This document shows positions 1-9,592 of a stretch of DNA of 46,990 nt, in pieces; positions within the stretch are counted from its first letter, which is position 1, and each line of letters opens with the position of its first letter. The stretch is from the NCBI GenBank assembly GCA_032718475.1, contig JAUCBJ010006620.1:1-46990 (forward strand), given 5' to 3'. The notes below the pieces were generated by a model. That model was not told the DNA's origin. It made no database searches and saw only the letters and a program-made list of their open reading frames with translations. A program made the translations under genes and the position numbers. Source of the stretch: Nemertoderma westbladi (Eukaryota > Xenacoelomorpha > Nemertodermatida > Nemertodermatidae).

Positions 1-1128
1 GTCTCTTAATAAACTAACGGAAACTGTGAGAACCAACTACAACGAGAGGTCTGTATCATTTATTCTTTAATATTTATTTGTAGCATTTCTTTGTAAATAA
101 ATAATTTAAGGGCTGAGCATAAAAAGGTCATATGTGACAAAAGTGTCATTCTGAGATAATCACACTTTGCATTTTTTTTTTTACCTACACATTACAGTAT
201 AATGTTGGCATTCTCTATTTTTTCATGCAGGTACATAAATGTACTTCAAAATGTTTACTTTCAAAAAAAATTTTCACTAACTTCAAAATTATTTCGCATA
301 TATCAGACAGTATTGTTCATAAGACCTTCTTTGTTTATGTCTCTGCGATTTTTACTGTACATAAGACTATTTTACTCCAGGATATCGGCAGTATTGTTTA
401 TATGATCTCAGAACCTTATTGGTAAGTTAAGTTAGATCTCATAGGACCTCTGTATGAGTATAACTCTGATTCTAAGAAAATGTCACATAAGGACCTTTTT
501 ATGTTCAGCCCTTCAATTTATATATATAAAATCAATAACCATTTCGGTTAAAACAAAGAGTTTATGTTAAATAAATGGCAATTTACCGATATACTAGCTT
601 TGGTGTGATTCATTCCACACGGAAATAGTTTCATATTCATCTGTGAGGTAAAACCAGCTGGTGGGCACAACGAAACCAAATCAAGATAAGTTAAGACTCA
701 TTTATTGATATCCTTATGCCATTCCTCTTAAAAGCCTTGGTTGATGGTAATTGTGGCTGCTGTTACTTTTTACCTATTTAAAGACGTTTTTATCAATAAT
801 GGACATGTACAATCTATCTGAAAAAAAAAATTAATTAAACAAATTAATTAATTGTTATGGTGAGCACGTCATATACTGTTAATTGGATCATTCCTTAATT
901 TAACTATTAATTAAATTATTTATTAATTATAATTACTTTTCAATATTTCAGCCCTATGATGAAACATTTATTGTAGTTTTTTGGGTTTCATTTAATCAAA
1001 TTATTTAATTATTTAGGTACGACGAACTGAGAAAGAATTGGGGCGGCCAGATACTGTCTGCAAAGAGCCAAGCCAGAGTGGCGAAGCAAGAAAAACTGAA
1101 ATCAAAAGAGTTGGCCTCGCGTTACTAG
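1..1128 (+). CDS. Last two exons of an unidentified spliced gene (partial)
   Basis: An open segment at 2-48 ends in AG|GTCTGT. A second open segment at 1017-1128 follows TTTAATTATTTAG and ends with TAG at 1126-1128. The split codon (AG + G) rejoins as Arg with no frame conflict, giving a 52-residue C-terminus rich in Lys, Arg, Glu and Ala. It includes the runs [12 protein letters not shown] and [20 protein letters not shown] and ends SKELASRY. The composition suggests a charged helix, as in many ciliary or coiled-coil proteins, but I do not recognise the family. The intron is 49-1016 (968 bp, very AT-rich). Matching intron phase, a codon-like second exon and a downstream ATTAAA support a real gene. 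The rest of the gene lies to the left of the window. Confidence 0.55.
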
Positions 1129-1278
1129 GGTGTTGTTGTGGTTACGAACGATACCGACTCACCAATAATAGCTTAATAATGTTTCCAGGGGAGGAACTGT
1201 AATTAACTGCTGTTTATTAATTAGTTGGTTGGCGGCAGTTCCTTGTTTTGGACTATTATAGCATGGCAATATAAACCC

Positions 1279-1284
1279 ATTAAA
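1279..1284 (+). promoter_or_regulatory. Candidate poly(A) signal ATTAAA
   Basis: ATTAAA lies 151 bp after the stop codon of the terminal exon at 1017-1128 and is the first good polyadenylation hexamer downstream. Assigned by position only. Confidence 0.35.
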
Positions 1285-1974
1285 GATTATTGAATACCAT
1301 TTAATTTTTTCTAGAGGCTGAGGTAAATAAATTCAACCCGTGATGATGTACTATTGCTATGCATTGACCGGAAACTATGTATTTCTGGCACCTGAGTTCT
1401 GCTATGGGGACGTCGTGCATAGAACTATGTAGCCATTAGCAACGAACAATTATGATTCTGCTAGGATTAGAGTTATATTGGCTTCCGACACAGACATTTG
1501 TAAAACGGTGGTGTAATTATAGCCGTTCGCTGAAGGCACATACTTGTGACTCGCCCCACAATTCCTTGCACATGATGACCGACTATATTTTTTTATTTTG
1601 TTGATATTTCAGGAGGGAGGAGGGTGGGGGGGTGGTCCTATGCCTAACGGCAGGATGGAAATAAGTTCTTGCTATAATGGCAGCATTCCTTGTTTAACTC
1701 GTGTGTGCCCTCTCATATCTCCACAACCTCAATCCAAGAATTAAGTACAATAGCTAAATAAATCAGATACTTCAGCAGACTGCGTATAAACAACAGGCCT
1801 TGTAATCTCGCTACCAATACAATACGCCAACTAAATGGGTGCGGTTAAATATGTTTGTTTATTTATATTATTTTATTATATTATAATATTTATTTGTAGA
1901 GTAGGGCGAGTCAATCTAGCCAAAAAGGGGGTCAAACCATAACAAATTAGCAATTCATCGGAACTAATCTATTT
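1285..1974. other. Intergenic, no feature recognised
   Basis: AT-rich sequence without a convincing ORF, splice pair or repeat. A short G-rich run near 1613-1634 is the only compositional irregularity. Confidence 0.4.
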
Positions 1975-2800
1975 TATTATTTTCCCCCAAAAAGTATAAA
2001 ATATAGGCTACCAATTAAAGTCATCCCGAAATTGATGAAAATTTCACCAAAAAAAATTATTTTACACCAAATTAAATAAAGTCACCCCAAATAAAATTAT
2101 CCAAACACCAATTGTAAACTTTATTGGTGTTCACTATTGCAATAAAATGTGTGATAATTATCATATAATAATTTGGTACAATTATTTACCGGTCGTATTA
2201 ATTAATATAAATTTCCGTATTAATTTGTGCTACTACCTGCCGTATATCCTACGTAAATTGTACTCATATCATACTATATATATGCATGTACGAATTAAAC
2301 AATAATAATAATAATAAAACAAATTTTTCAACACCAAAAACAAATTATTCAATACCAAAATAAATAAATGCTCCCCAAAACCAAATATTAGCACCAAAGT
2401 AAATGACAAATCCTCCAAAATAATTACACATTTTCCCAAAACAAATACATTTTCCCCCAAAATAATACATTTTCCCCCAAAAACAAATACATTTCCCCCC
2501 AAAACAAATACATTTTCCCCCAAAACAAATACATTTTCGCCCAAAACAAATAATACATTATCCACCAAAATAAAAATACATTCTCCCCCAAAACAAATAC
2601 ATTTTCCCCCAAAACAAATACATTTTCCCCCAAAACAAATACATTTTCGCCCAAAACAAATAATACATTATCCCCCAAAATAAAAATACATTCTCCCCCA
2701 AAACAAGTACATTTTTGCCCAAAATAAATACATGATACCCCAAAATAAATGCTACTGCAGCAATAGGCCTAGCACTTCCTGGAAGTTAGACAAAAACTTC

Positions 2801-2917
2801 GAGACAGGGGGGAAACTGGACTCAAAACCCGCCTTGGCGAATTAATATCCCGCCTCAATGTTAAATTCTCAATTTAGGGAAAGGAGTAGCGGTTACAGTG
2901 GCACATTATTTTAACCG
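2801..2917 (+). repeat. Dispersed repeat R1, copy 1
   Basis: This segment begins GAGACAGGGGGG and contains CCGCCTTGGCGAATTAATATC, then TTTAGGGAAAGGAGTAGC and GGTTACAGTGGCAC. The same series of blocks occurs on the opposite strand at about 22690-22835, where the G run is 21 long instead of 6. A shorter part recurs in tandem near 35748-35895. It lies directly beside a LINE 3' end here. Confidence 0.7.
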
Positions 2918-2918
2918 A

Positions 2919-3014
2919 CTACTAGGATCGGCATGCTGCATTGCAGCTGCATTTTTAAGAATGCTGTGCCGGCTTATCGACAAAATTGCACCGCCACAAC
3001 TCCCTATCACCCAT
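2919..3014 (-). mobile_element. Non-LTR retrotransposon 3'-end fragment
   Basis: The reverse complement of this segment matches the last codons and 3' UTR of the two LINE copies at 20.0 and 22.4 kb: GGGTGATAGGGAGTTGTGG, GACAAGCCGGCACAGC, and the tail ATGCAGCTGCAATGCAGCATG followed by TAG repeats. Only about 95 bp of the 3' end is present, as expected for a severely 5'-truncated insertion or a captured fragment. Confidence 0.8.
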
Positions 3015-3519
3015 AAGAATAATTGTTTTTGGGGGTAGAATAATTGTTTTTGGAGGATAAATAATTGTTTTTGTGGGATGAATAAATTGTTTTTGGGGGA
3101 TGAATAATTGTTTTTGGGGAATCAATAATTGTTTTTGGGGGATGAATAATTGTTTTTGGTGAAAAGGATATTCAAAATTGGGGGATGCGAATTGGTGCTA
3201 CAAAAAAATATATTTGGTGCTAAATAATTTGTTTTGGTGTTAAATCATCTAATTTGGGGTGGCATTCAATTAGTTGCGTAAAATATATTATGCGGATCAC
3301 TTTCAATTTCCTTATTCTTTCCTTAGCAACATGGATTTTACCTAGCAACAAGACAACTATTGGTGCTGTTTTCACTTTTGTCCAATGACTATATGGGTTG
3401 ACTGAACTATGCACTACTACATCTGATACAAAATAGAAAGCTTTTTAACACTACTTAACAAAGCTCTACAAACGGGGGTATGTAACCCAGCCCATTTATC
3501 GACCCCAAAAACCCTTATT

Positions 3520-4510
3520 GCCAAAAAAAATACCCAGCCATATGATAAACTTTTGGGATTATTAAACTAAAACAAATAAATTAATTACACCAAAATTCAA
3601 TAGAGCAATCCCATTTTATTATGTGAAAAATTATATGAACTTGGCTAGTGAATATGAACTAGTACTATATGAACTACGTATAATATGAACTAGTTCATTA
3701 TATGAACTTGGCTAACATTAGTGGAAATTATTACATTTCCCTGCAGTTACCTAATATATCGATAATTTTTTGATATATTTAAAAATTTGATGCGACTTCT
3801 AGTTTCCGAGATATAGCAATTAATGTGTAACACGCCAGTGTAAATATTACTAATTTCCCATTGAATCACAGCTTATTGTGAAATTAATTAAATTATTCTG
3901 GAACATCACCAATTTGCTACTTACTCTTCCCTACTGTTCCATTTGTTTGGCTTATTGTTTTACGCAAATTTACTCAGAATTTCCAAGAATAAACATAGGA
4001 TCCGCAATATAAAATTTTATTTATTTCTATTGAATTAAATTCGCACTATCAAATCGCCAGGGCGACATATTTTCTAACTTTACATCGCAGTGCGACATTA
4101 TTTCTCAGTATGTCCCTACGCCATATACATTTTACTATGTATTTCCAGTATATCCAGTATGTCACCGCGTCATTATTAGGTTGTTCTAGAAAGTTTAAGT
4201 GCATAACTACTAATAATTCATCACAAATAAGTAAAATTAGTTTCGCCATTGTTCATAATTAGCACTTTAAAGCTTTTACGGCCCTCGTTCTATTATTTCC
4301 CCCGCTGTCGCTCGGGAAACAAAATCTCACGTGCCGTAACGCTATAAAGTGCTATTTTATGAACAATGACGTAGTATATAGTTATTATATACTTTTTTTG
4401 GGCCTTAACAAGGCAATATAGAATCTAAAATTTGTAGTTCGGATTATCGGATTTATTGCGAAATACTTTGAGTTTTTGCTAGACTGACTCGAATATAAAA
4501 TAAGCAAAAA
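3520..4510. repeat. AT-rich repeat block, copy A of a pair
   Basis: Blocks including AAAATACCCAGCCA, GAAATTATTACATTTCCCTG, CGAGATATAGCAATTAATGT and TTTACGCAAATTTA recur in the same order and orientation at about 22870-23545. Copy A has an extra segment of about 370 bp (roughly 4017-4388) that contains an imperfect foldback. Copy B has a separate 109-bp insertion. No coding capacity is apparent in either copy. Confidence 0.75.
4244..4371. repeat. Imperfect foldback (MITE-like) inside repeat copy A
   Basis: The left end CGCCATTGTTCATAATTAGC and the right end GCTATTTTATGAACAATGACG are imperfect reverse complements over about 35 bp, including ..GCACTTTAAAGC.. against ..GCTATAAAGTGC... The loop contains CGCTCGGGAAACAAAAT. 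It falls in sequence absent from the paralogous copy B, so it arrived after or during the duplication. No target duplication was resolved. Confidence 0.5.
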
Positions 4511-5344
4511 AAAACAATGAAGTGTTTACTTCTAAAAACTTCCGTTTTATACAAATCAACCAAGGAAACACTTCACCCTTCTCTTCAGTCTTCACTCAAC
4601 ACTTCCCTCTTAACTTAACTTTATTTTAACAGTCTGTACACATTGTAAGTGTTTCCTTTAAGTGTTTACTTGTTTATGTTCAAATCACCCATTAAATTAA
4701 AAAAATACCGTTGCTATATCAACATAGTTTAGCTACAGTCTAGAATTTTATTTCTATTTGCCACAAAAAAATTAATCAAAACCTAAAAATAGTTAATAAA
4801 CATAAGTTAATGCGGAATATTTGGAGAAGAAAACGTCGCGAATAATTATTGGACTTCTTATAGGTCTAATAGCCGCAGTTATACGGTATCTGGTGTAATA
4901 ACTTGGGTTATTTGTAAGGAACTTCAACCCGATATGGTAAACACTTCTGGGACTCATGTAAACTCAACTATTGAGCTCATCTGTCTACAAACGTGGCACA
5001 TCCAGTTATCCCTTCAACAACAACATCTATTAGGCCTACAACTGCTCAGAGAATGCTTCGTCTTCTTTCGCGTCTCATCTCTTGTATAGGAATTCTTCCC
5101 ACTGAGGTTGTTTCAGAGAATTGTGAACGCGCTGATAAATATTCAGAAACTCCAGAACGACGTGTTGAATTGGACATAACTAAAATCTATATAGACGGCT
5201 ATGTACAGTATTACTTTGAATTAAACTGAAAAATACTTTAAATTTATTAAGAACTAAAAATTATTCAAGAATATTACAATGTTTCCCTAGTGCAACATCT
5301 TTATTTTAATTCGGTCAAGTCAGGTATTCTAGGTCATTGATTAA
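4511..5344. other. Intergenic, no gene supported
   Basis: AT-rich DNA. A 78-codon open stretch at 4993-5229 starts with GTG, has no recognisable motif and no splice context, and is not annotated as a gene. Confidence 0.35.
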
Positions 5345-6059
5345 GAAAACTTGCCACCTCCATGCAGCATAAAGGAGGTGCCACCTGTAGCTGCATAGAC
5401 CCTCTCACTAGGGCAAATCTGGTCCTGTAACTAGGAGCCCCTTCGTTCTGGGATAAGGACGCCCTTGGTCCTGGATTAAGGACCCATATACTTAGCTGCA
5501 GGGGTATATGATGGCCTGCCCAGGCAAATGGTGATCTACCAATGGCTGGTCAGGAGTAGAGTGTTCTCATGTCCACTCTGAGTGCACTACCCTGCGACCT
5601 GCACCTGGCAGCATGGGTACAGGGCATGACCTAGCAGATGAGCTGCACAGCCAATGTGCACAGCCTGGGTCTATAGCAATAGTGTTAACCGAAATTCCGT
5701 CCATCTTCAGGATTTTATCTCTGGAAATGGATTGTTCTCGGCTGGAACCCAGTTCAAGAAGCGAACTGGAAAGCTATGGACTCATAGTGGACCCAGTGGT
5801 CACAAGTCCCAGATAGACCATATTCTGTTTCGTAGGAAATACAGGAGCTCTATACAAGACTGTAATGCATTTACACTTCGACCCTTCTCCAGTGATCACC
5901 GCCTTATTGTGGCCAAGGTAAGACTTAGTCTGCGTGCTAGCAGAACAACGAAATCTGCCTTGCCGCGGCATGACTGGTCCTCTCTGTTGCAACAGCCAAG
6001 TGTGAGATCCAGCTTCACACTACAGCGAGCAACAGGTATGAGGCTCTTGCCTCTGAGGC
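5345..6059 (+). mobile_element. 5' part of LINE copy 1, split by the BEL-type element
   Basis: 5654-6059 encodes the C-terminal part of an apurinic-type (APE) endonuclease. It has NRNSV, then GLFSAGTQF, KSQIDHILFRRKYRSS and the catalytic SDHRL motif, with only one frame in use. The sequence after codon SDHRL matches LINE copy 2 (20098 onward). The match stops at 6059, where the LTR begins, and resumes at 18043 (GAGGC repeated). 5345-5650 is GC-richer than its surroundings and noncoding; it may be the LINE 5' UTR joined to the endonuclease by an internal deletion, which is inference. The exact 5' boundary is uncertain. Confidence 0.7.
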
Positions 6060-6376
6060 TGTAAAAGCTTCTGTGGGATATAACTGGCCCCTTTTTGCTT
6101 CGCAATCCAGTTTCCCCCAGGCGCTGGAATACTCTAAAAAGGTTCTCTAACTGTATATATATTCCCCTCGCCCGCAAGGTACCGTTACAGGTGTTTTAAC
6201 GGACATAAAAGTCATTCTGCTATATACGTGTTTTGGCGGACATGGTAAGGCAAAAAACCTGTAATGCACCAACTACCTTTCACAGCTTAGCCGTGATGAT
6301 TCATATTACGACATCTAACAGCTGGTTGCTGACATGGAAACAGCCATTGGATGCATGGTTCTTTGTTTGGCTTGAG

Positions 6377-6442
6377 CCAATCAGAGCGATTTTTCCTGTC
6401 GACGTGTAGCTTTTCAGCCGATCATAAGGAGAGTGTTCAGTC
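6377..6442 (+). promoter_or_regulatory. Candidate LTR promoter: CCAAT box and initiator
   Basis: GAGCCAATCAGAG contains a CCAAT box at 6377-6381, and TCAGTC at 6437-6442 fits an invertebrate initiator. The same sites lie at 17082-17086 and 17142-17147 in the 3' LTR. No TATA box is seen at the expected distance. The assignment is motif-based only. Confidence 0.35.
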
Positions 6443-6797
6443 TTACTGCTCTTACTTGATACTTTGTTGTTATTGCTGTCTAAGCCAGAAACACCGGCCT
6501 TTTGGTAAGAACTATAGTAAACTGCTTGAATTATCGAAAGTATAAACTGTTACCTCACTCATCGAAACAAATCTCATCTAATTAATCAATCTAATGAAAC
6601 TCACTTAACTCACTTAATTTAATTGCATTAATCATATTGTTTGTACTGTTATTTTACCGTCAGTTATTAATTGTACCTATTTGTTGATGGAAATATTGCT
6701 ATTTGGATAATACGGATAAATCACCCAAATTCCCAATTTTCTTGATACACTACAGGTTAGAGAGACCGGCTATACATAACAATTGCGATTTATATTA

Positions 6798-6992
6798 ATG
6801 TGGTGTGTATTGAATCCAATGTTATTTAGCAGACCCTACGTGAGTCAATTGCTGCTCTCTTTATGTGTGATCAAATATACTGACGGTCGGCAGAATAGTG
6901 TGCATGATTGTGAGTGTGATGTGACTGGTAACAAAGCATTTCCTAAAGAATGCGACTTATACTTTAATCATAAGCCTTATCGTTGCGTTTAG
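6798..6992 (+). CDS. Small LTR-encoded ORF, 64 residues (copy also at 17503-17697)
   Basis: An ATG-started frame of 64 residues lies wholly inside the LTR and is identical in both LTRs. The first 25 residues are hydrophobic (..LFSRPYVSQLLLSLCVIKY), resembling a signal peptide or membrane anchor. The rest is polar with four cysteines (DCECDVT.., ECDLYF.., YRCV). Identity between copies reflects recent insertion and is not evidence of selection. It may be a chance ORF. Confidence 0.25.
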   Translation: MWCVLNPMLFSRPYVSQLLLSLCVIKYTDGRQNSVHDCECDVTGNKAFPKECDLYFNHKPYRCV

Positions 6993-7143
6993 TATAAGTC
7001 CTAGCTCTGTTTAAATAGATAGAGCGCCACGTCCTAAAGGAACTGTTAATATTTCCCGAAAGTTAATAATATCTGTCAGAAATTACATATTAGTGATCTA
7101 TCGAATAATACAATAGGTTTACACTGCAACCTTACACTGCAAT

Positions 7144-7149
7144 AATAAA
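7144..7149 (+). promoter_or_regulatory. LTR poly(A) signal AATAAA
   Basis: AATAAA sits about 700 bp downstream of the initiator-like site and 188 bp before the LTR end. The same hexamer at 17849-17854 in the 3' LTR would end element transcripts. Confidence 0.4.
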
Positions 7150-7694
7150 ATCTAAGCATCCGAATTCAGCCTCCCGGGTGTAGATCCATCGGGTGAATGA
7201 TCGCGCATGGGCTGGCTTCGGCTAATGTTTTGTTTATTAGTATAAAATATTGTCGTATGCTAAAGGTGTGTTAATTAACTAAAAGACATATAAATTTTGG
7301 CAGGTTAAACTGCTAAAGGTCTTCAAAAGCGCGAACAGTAACAGTTACTTTGTATTGCAGTGTAAGCATTAAATACAGTTTAATACTGTTCTGTCGAACA
7401 GTAACAGTTTATAATCTTATTGCAGTAGGCAATAAGGTTGCAAAATACCGTAGTGACTGGTAAAACTGAACCGGTACTTTGTAGGTCAGTAGGCCTAACT
7501 GTCATCACCGGTACCGGTACTGCTGTACAAGTACATTTAGTATTATTCGATTTGATTATTGTATACTGGTAGGTCTTAGTACTTAATCAGGGACTGCAGC
7601 CCTGAATTTTTATTGAGATTTTACCTATTTCTGTCGGTTTTATTTCCTAGTAGGCTAATATTGAGCAGAAGGCGTGTGACCCTGCTCAGATTGT

Positions 7695-8266
7695 TCAGAT
7701 AGTTGTAGGCTGAGCTGCTGTCTGACTGTTGTTGAGTTTGGAGAGATTACGGCGTGTGTAGAGTTTGTCTGATAAAGTGCCGTTAGTAAGTTGGGGCAGC
7801 CATATGCTGAAGGTCAATCCCCTCTTAAAGAATAAGTCGTACTACCGTGTTAGAACGCATACTAACTAACAGTTTCAGAATCTGCACATACTGTAGTTTG
7901 TTTAGGCTTGATCGTAGTCTGCCAGTGTTTTAGTCTGTGTTTGTTTGTGTGGTCTGTTCAGGTACCGTAATAGTTATTACTCAAATATTTGTAGGCTGGA
8001 TTGTTGTCTAGCTATTTTTAGGTCTGAAGGGATTACGGCGTGTGTAGAGTTTGTCTGATAAAGTGCAGTTAGTAAGTTGGGGCAGCCATAAGCGGTAAGG
8101 TCAATCCCCTCTTAAAGAGTAAGTCGTACTACCGTGTTAGAACGCATACTAACTAACAGTTTCAGAATCTGCACATACTGTAGTTTGTTTAGGCTTGATA
8201 GTAGTTTGCCAGCGATTGGTTTGTATTTGTTTGAGTATTCTGTACGGGTAGCGTAATATTTATTAT
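7695..8266 (+). repeat. 286-bp tandem duplication in the element leader
   Basis: Units 7695-7980 and 7981-8266 are in register throughout. The core GATTACGGCGTGTGTAGAG through TTTAGGCTTGAT is nearly identical between them, including AATCCCCTCTTAAAGA and AACGCATACTAACTAACAG. The edges of each unit are more diverged than the core. Confidence 0.9.
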
Positions 8267-9205
8267 TCAGAGTTTATGCGATTATTCGCAACATTCATGT
8301 CCCCAAGTTTATTCCTACAGTAATTGTGCTTGTTATACATACCGTTATAGTTAAACTAACCCCGGTACTACATCAGGGCTGCTTGGCGTAGGTAAAGACT
8401 GACGACTTTGTGCTTCGGTCACTCCAGCAGATGCCGTGGTTCTTTTAACTGTTCAAGTATATTTAACTACTGATTATTTGTTATACCGGTACTTGTACCT
8501 AATTTAGGGTTTAGAGTACAGTGCCTTCCGAAGTAATTAGTGTAGGCAGTATATTTGTATTGTAAAGTGGTTGATAGGCACATTCGTTAGCTCTATTAGC
8601 TTCCGGATAGGAACAATCCGTGATACATAACGTAGTACCTATAGCGATACGGTTATAGGTCGTCAGGCGGTGGTATTTTCCTATCTGGACAGTACAATAT
8701 ATTTACTACTACTTATTATTTCAAATACCGTAGTACCCTGTCCGTTGTAAGAACCAGAATTCTAACCCTTTGTTAGGCTGGTTTGTAGACTTCCTGTAAA
8801 ATTACCCTAAAAATTCGTACGTAATATTTTTTGTTGTGTTTAATTAGAGATTTAATCTCACCCGTATCGTAAGTAATTTGTAGTATTAAGTAACTTAGGT
8901 AAATTATAATTATCTGTTTTAGTGTCAAATAAATAGCACTTCACTGAGAGCTCACAGCTTCTGTGTAGTGACTCCCCCAGAAATAATAACATTTATTTCA
9001 AATATTGACAAAAACCCATTTAAACGGGTATATATCTATTATAAATCAACTCAAACGATTTATAAATAGTAGGCCTGCCATACAACAACTAGGTCTCAAT
9101 ATCAGTTGGACTACTGCTTAAATAACGGTAATAAAGTAAGTTAAAGTAACCAAGTAACCCTAAATATTCAGAAATTCAATTATTCTAAAATAATTGATAA
9201 TTGAC

Positions 9206-9460
9206 ATACCGGTATTTACCATAGGCTTATTATATTTATTTCTATAAATTTGAGCTGAAATCATACCGGTATTCTGTAATTAATTTTAGTTCATAGTTAT
9301 ACTTTATATATATTATAAGTGTAAGCTGTATACCGGTATCTACGATAGGCCTATTATATATTTATATATATATTTGTGCTAAATTTATACACCGGTACTC
9401 TGTGGCAAATCTAGTCTGTAATAATACTTATATATATTATAAGCATACCGGTATTCTAAT
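9206..9460 (+). repeat. Array of ACCGGT-containing AT-rich units
   Basis: ATACCGGTA or CACCGGTAC occurs at 9206, 9263, 9330, 9389 and 9445, spaced 56-67 bp. Alternate units share TACSATAGGCYTATTATAT, so the structure is about two 120-bp diverged repeats plus a partial one. It ends about 130 bp before the Gag start codon. Confidence 0.7.
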
Positions 9461-9592
9461 ATATTATATATATATATCACGCTACACTGAGTAGCAGTAT
9501 CGGTAATTAATTATTAGGCTAACAGTGATACTGAATTACTAGACTTGCTTTAATTGTAATATAGCAGTAGGCATTCGACTGTACAATCAAAC

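Larger units (their letters stand above)
1975..3275. repeat. Foldback-like element with arms of short tandem repeats
   Basis: The left arm (about 1975-2760) is a degenerate to clean array of 21-23-bp units of the form CCCCCAAAACAAATACATTTT. It contains a 110-bp higher-order duplication: the segment starting at 2531 recurs at 2641. The right arm (about 3017-3275) carries the reverse complement of the same motif (AATAATTGTTTTTGGGGGAT) and then TTGGTGCTAAAT / TTTGGGGTGGC units. These mirror the ACACCAAATTA / CACCCCAAAT units at the outer end of the left arm. The middle (2760-3016) holds two unrelated repeat pieces. Long inverted arms made of subterminal tandem repeats are the hallmark of foldback transposons, but I see no target duplication, so it could also be a rearranged satellite. 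Confidence 0.5.
6060..7337 (+). repeat. 5' LTR of the BEL-type element (1278 bp)
   Basis: It starts TGTAAAAGCTTCTGTGG and ends AAAAGCGCGAACA. Every position is offset by exactly 10705 from the 3' LTR, so there are no indels. It contains a CCAAT box (6377-6381), an initiator-like TCAGTC (6437-6442) and an AATAAA hexamer (7144-7149), consistent with U3, R and U5 in that order. No TGG-starting tRNA-complementary primer site is visible in the first 30 bases after 7337. Confidence 0.95.
7338..9592 (+). other. Long leader of the BEL-type element with internal repeats
   Basis: These 2255 bp lie between the 5' LTR and the Gag ATG and have many stops in all frames. Just after the LTR are short palindromes (GTAACAGTTAC; CTGTTCTGTCGAACAG). 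A 286-bp tandem duplication occupies 7695-8266, and an array of ACCGGT-containing AT-rich units lies near 9206-9460. Such length and repetition suggest packaging or translation-control functions, but that is inference. Confidence 0.6.

Noticed and set aside
2269-2743. Minus-strand ORFs rich in ENVFVLG
   Set aside because: Produced by 21-23-bp tandem repeats of the foldback-like arm.
4993-5229. 78-codon ORF
   Set aside because: GTG start, no recognisable domain, no codon or splice support.
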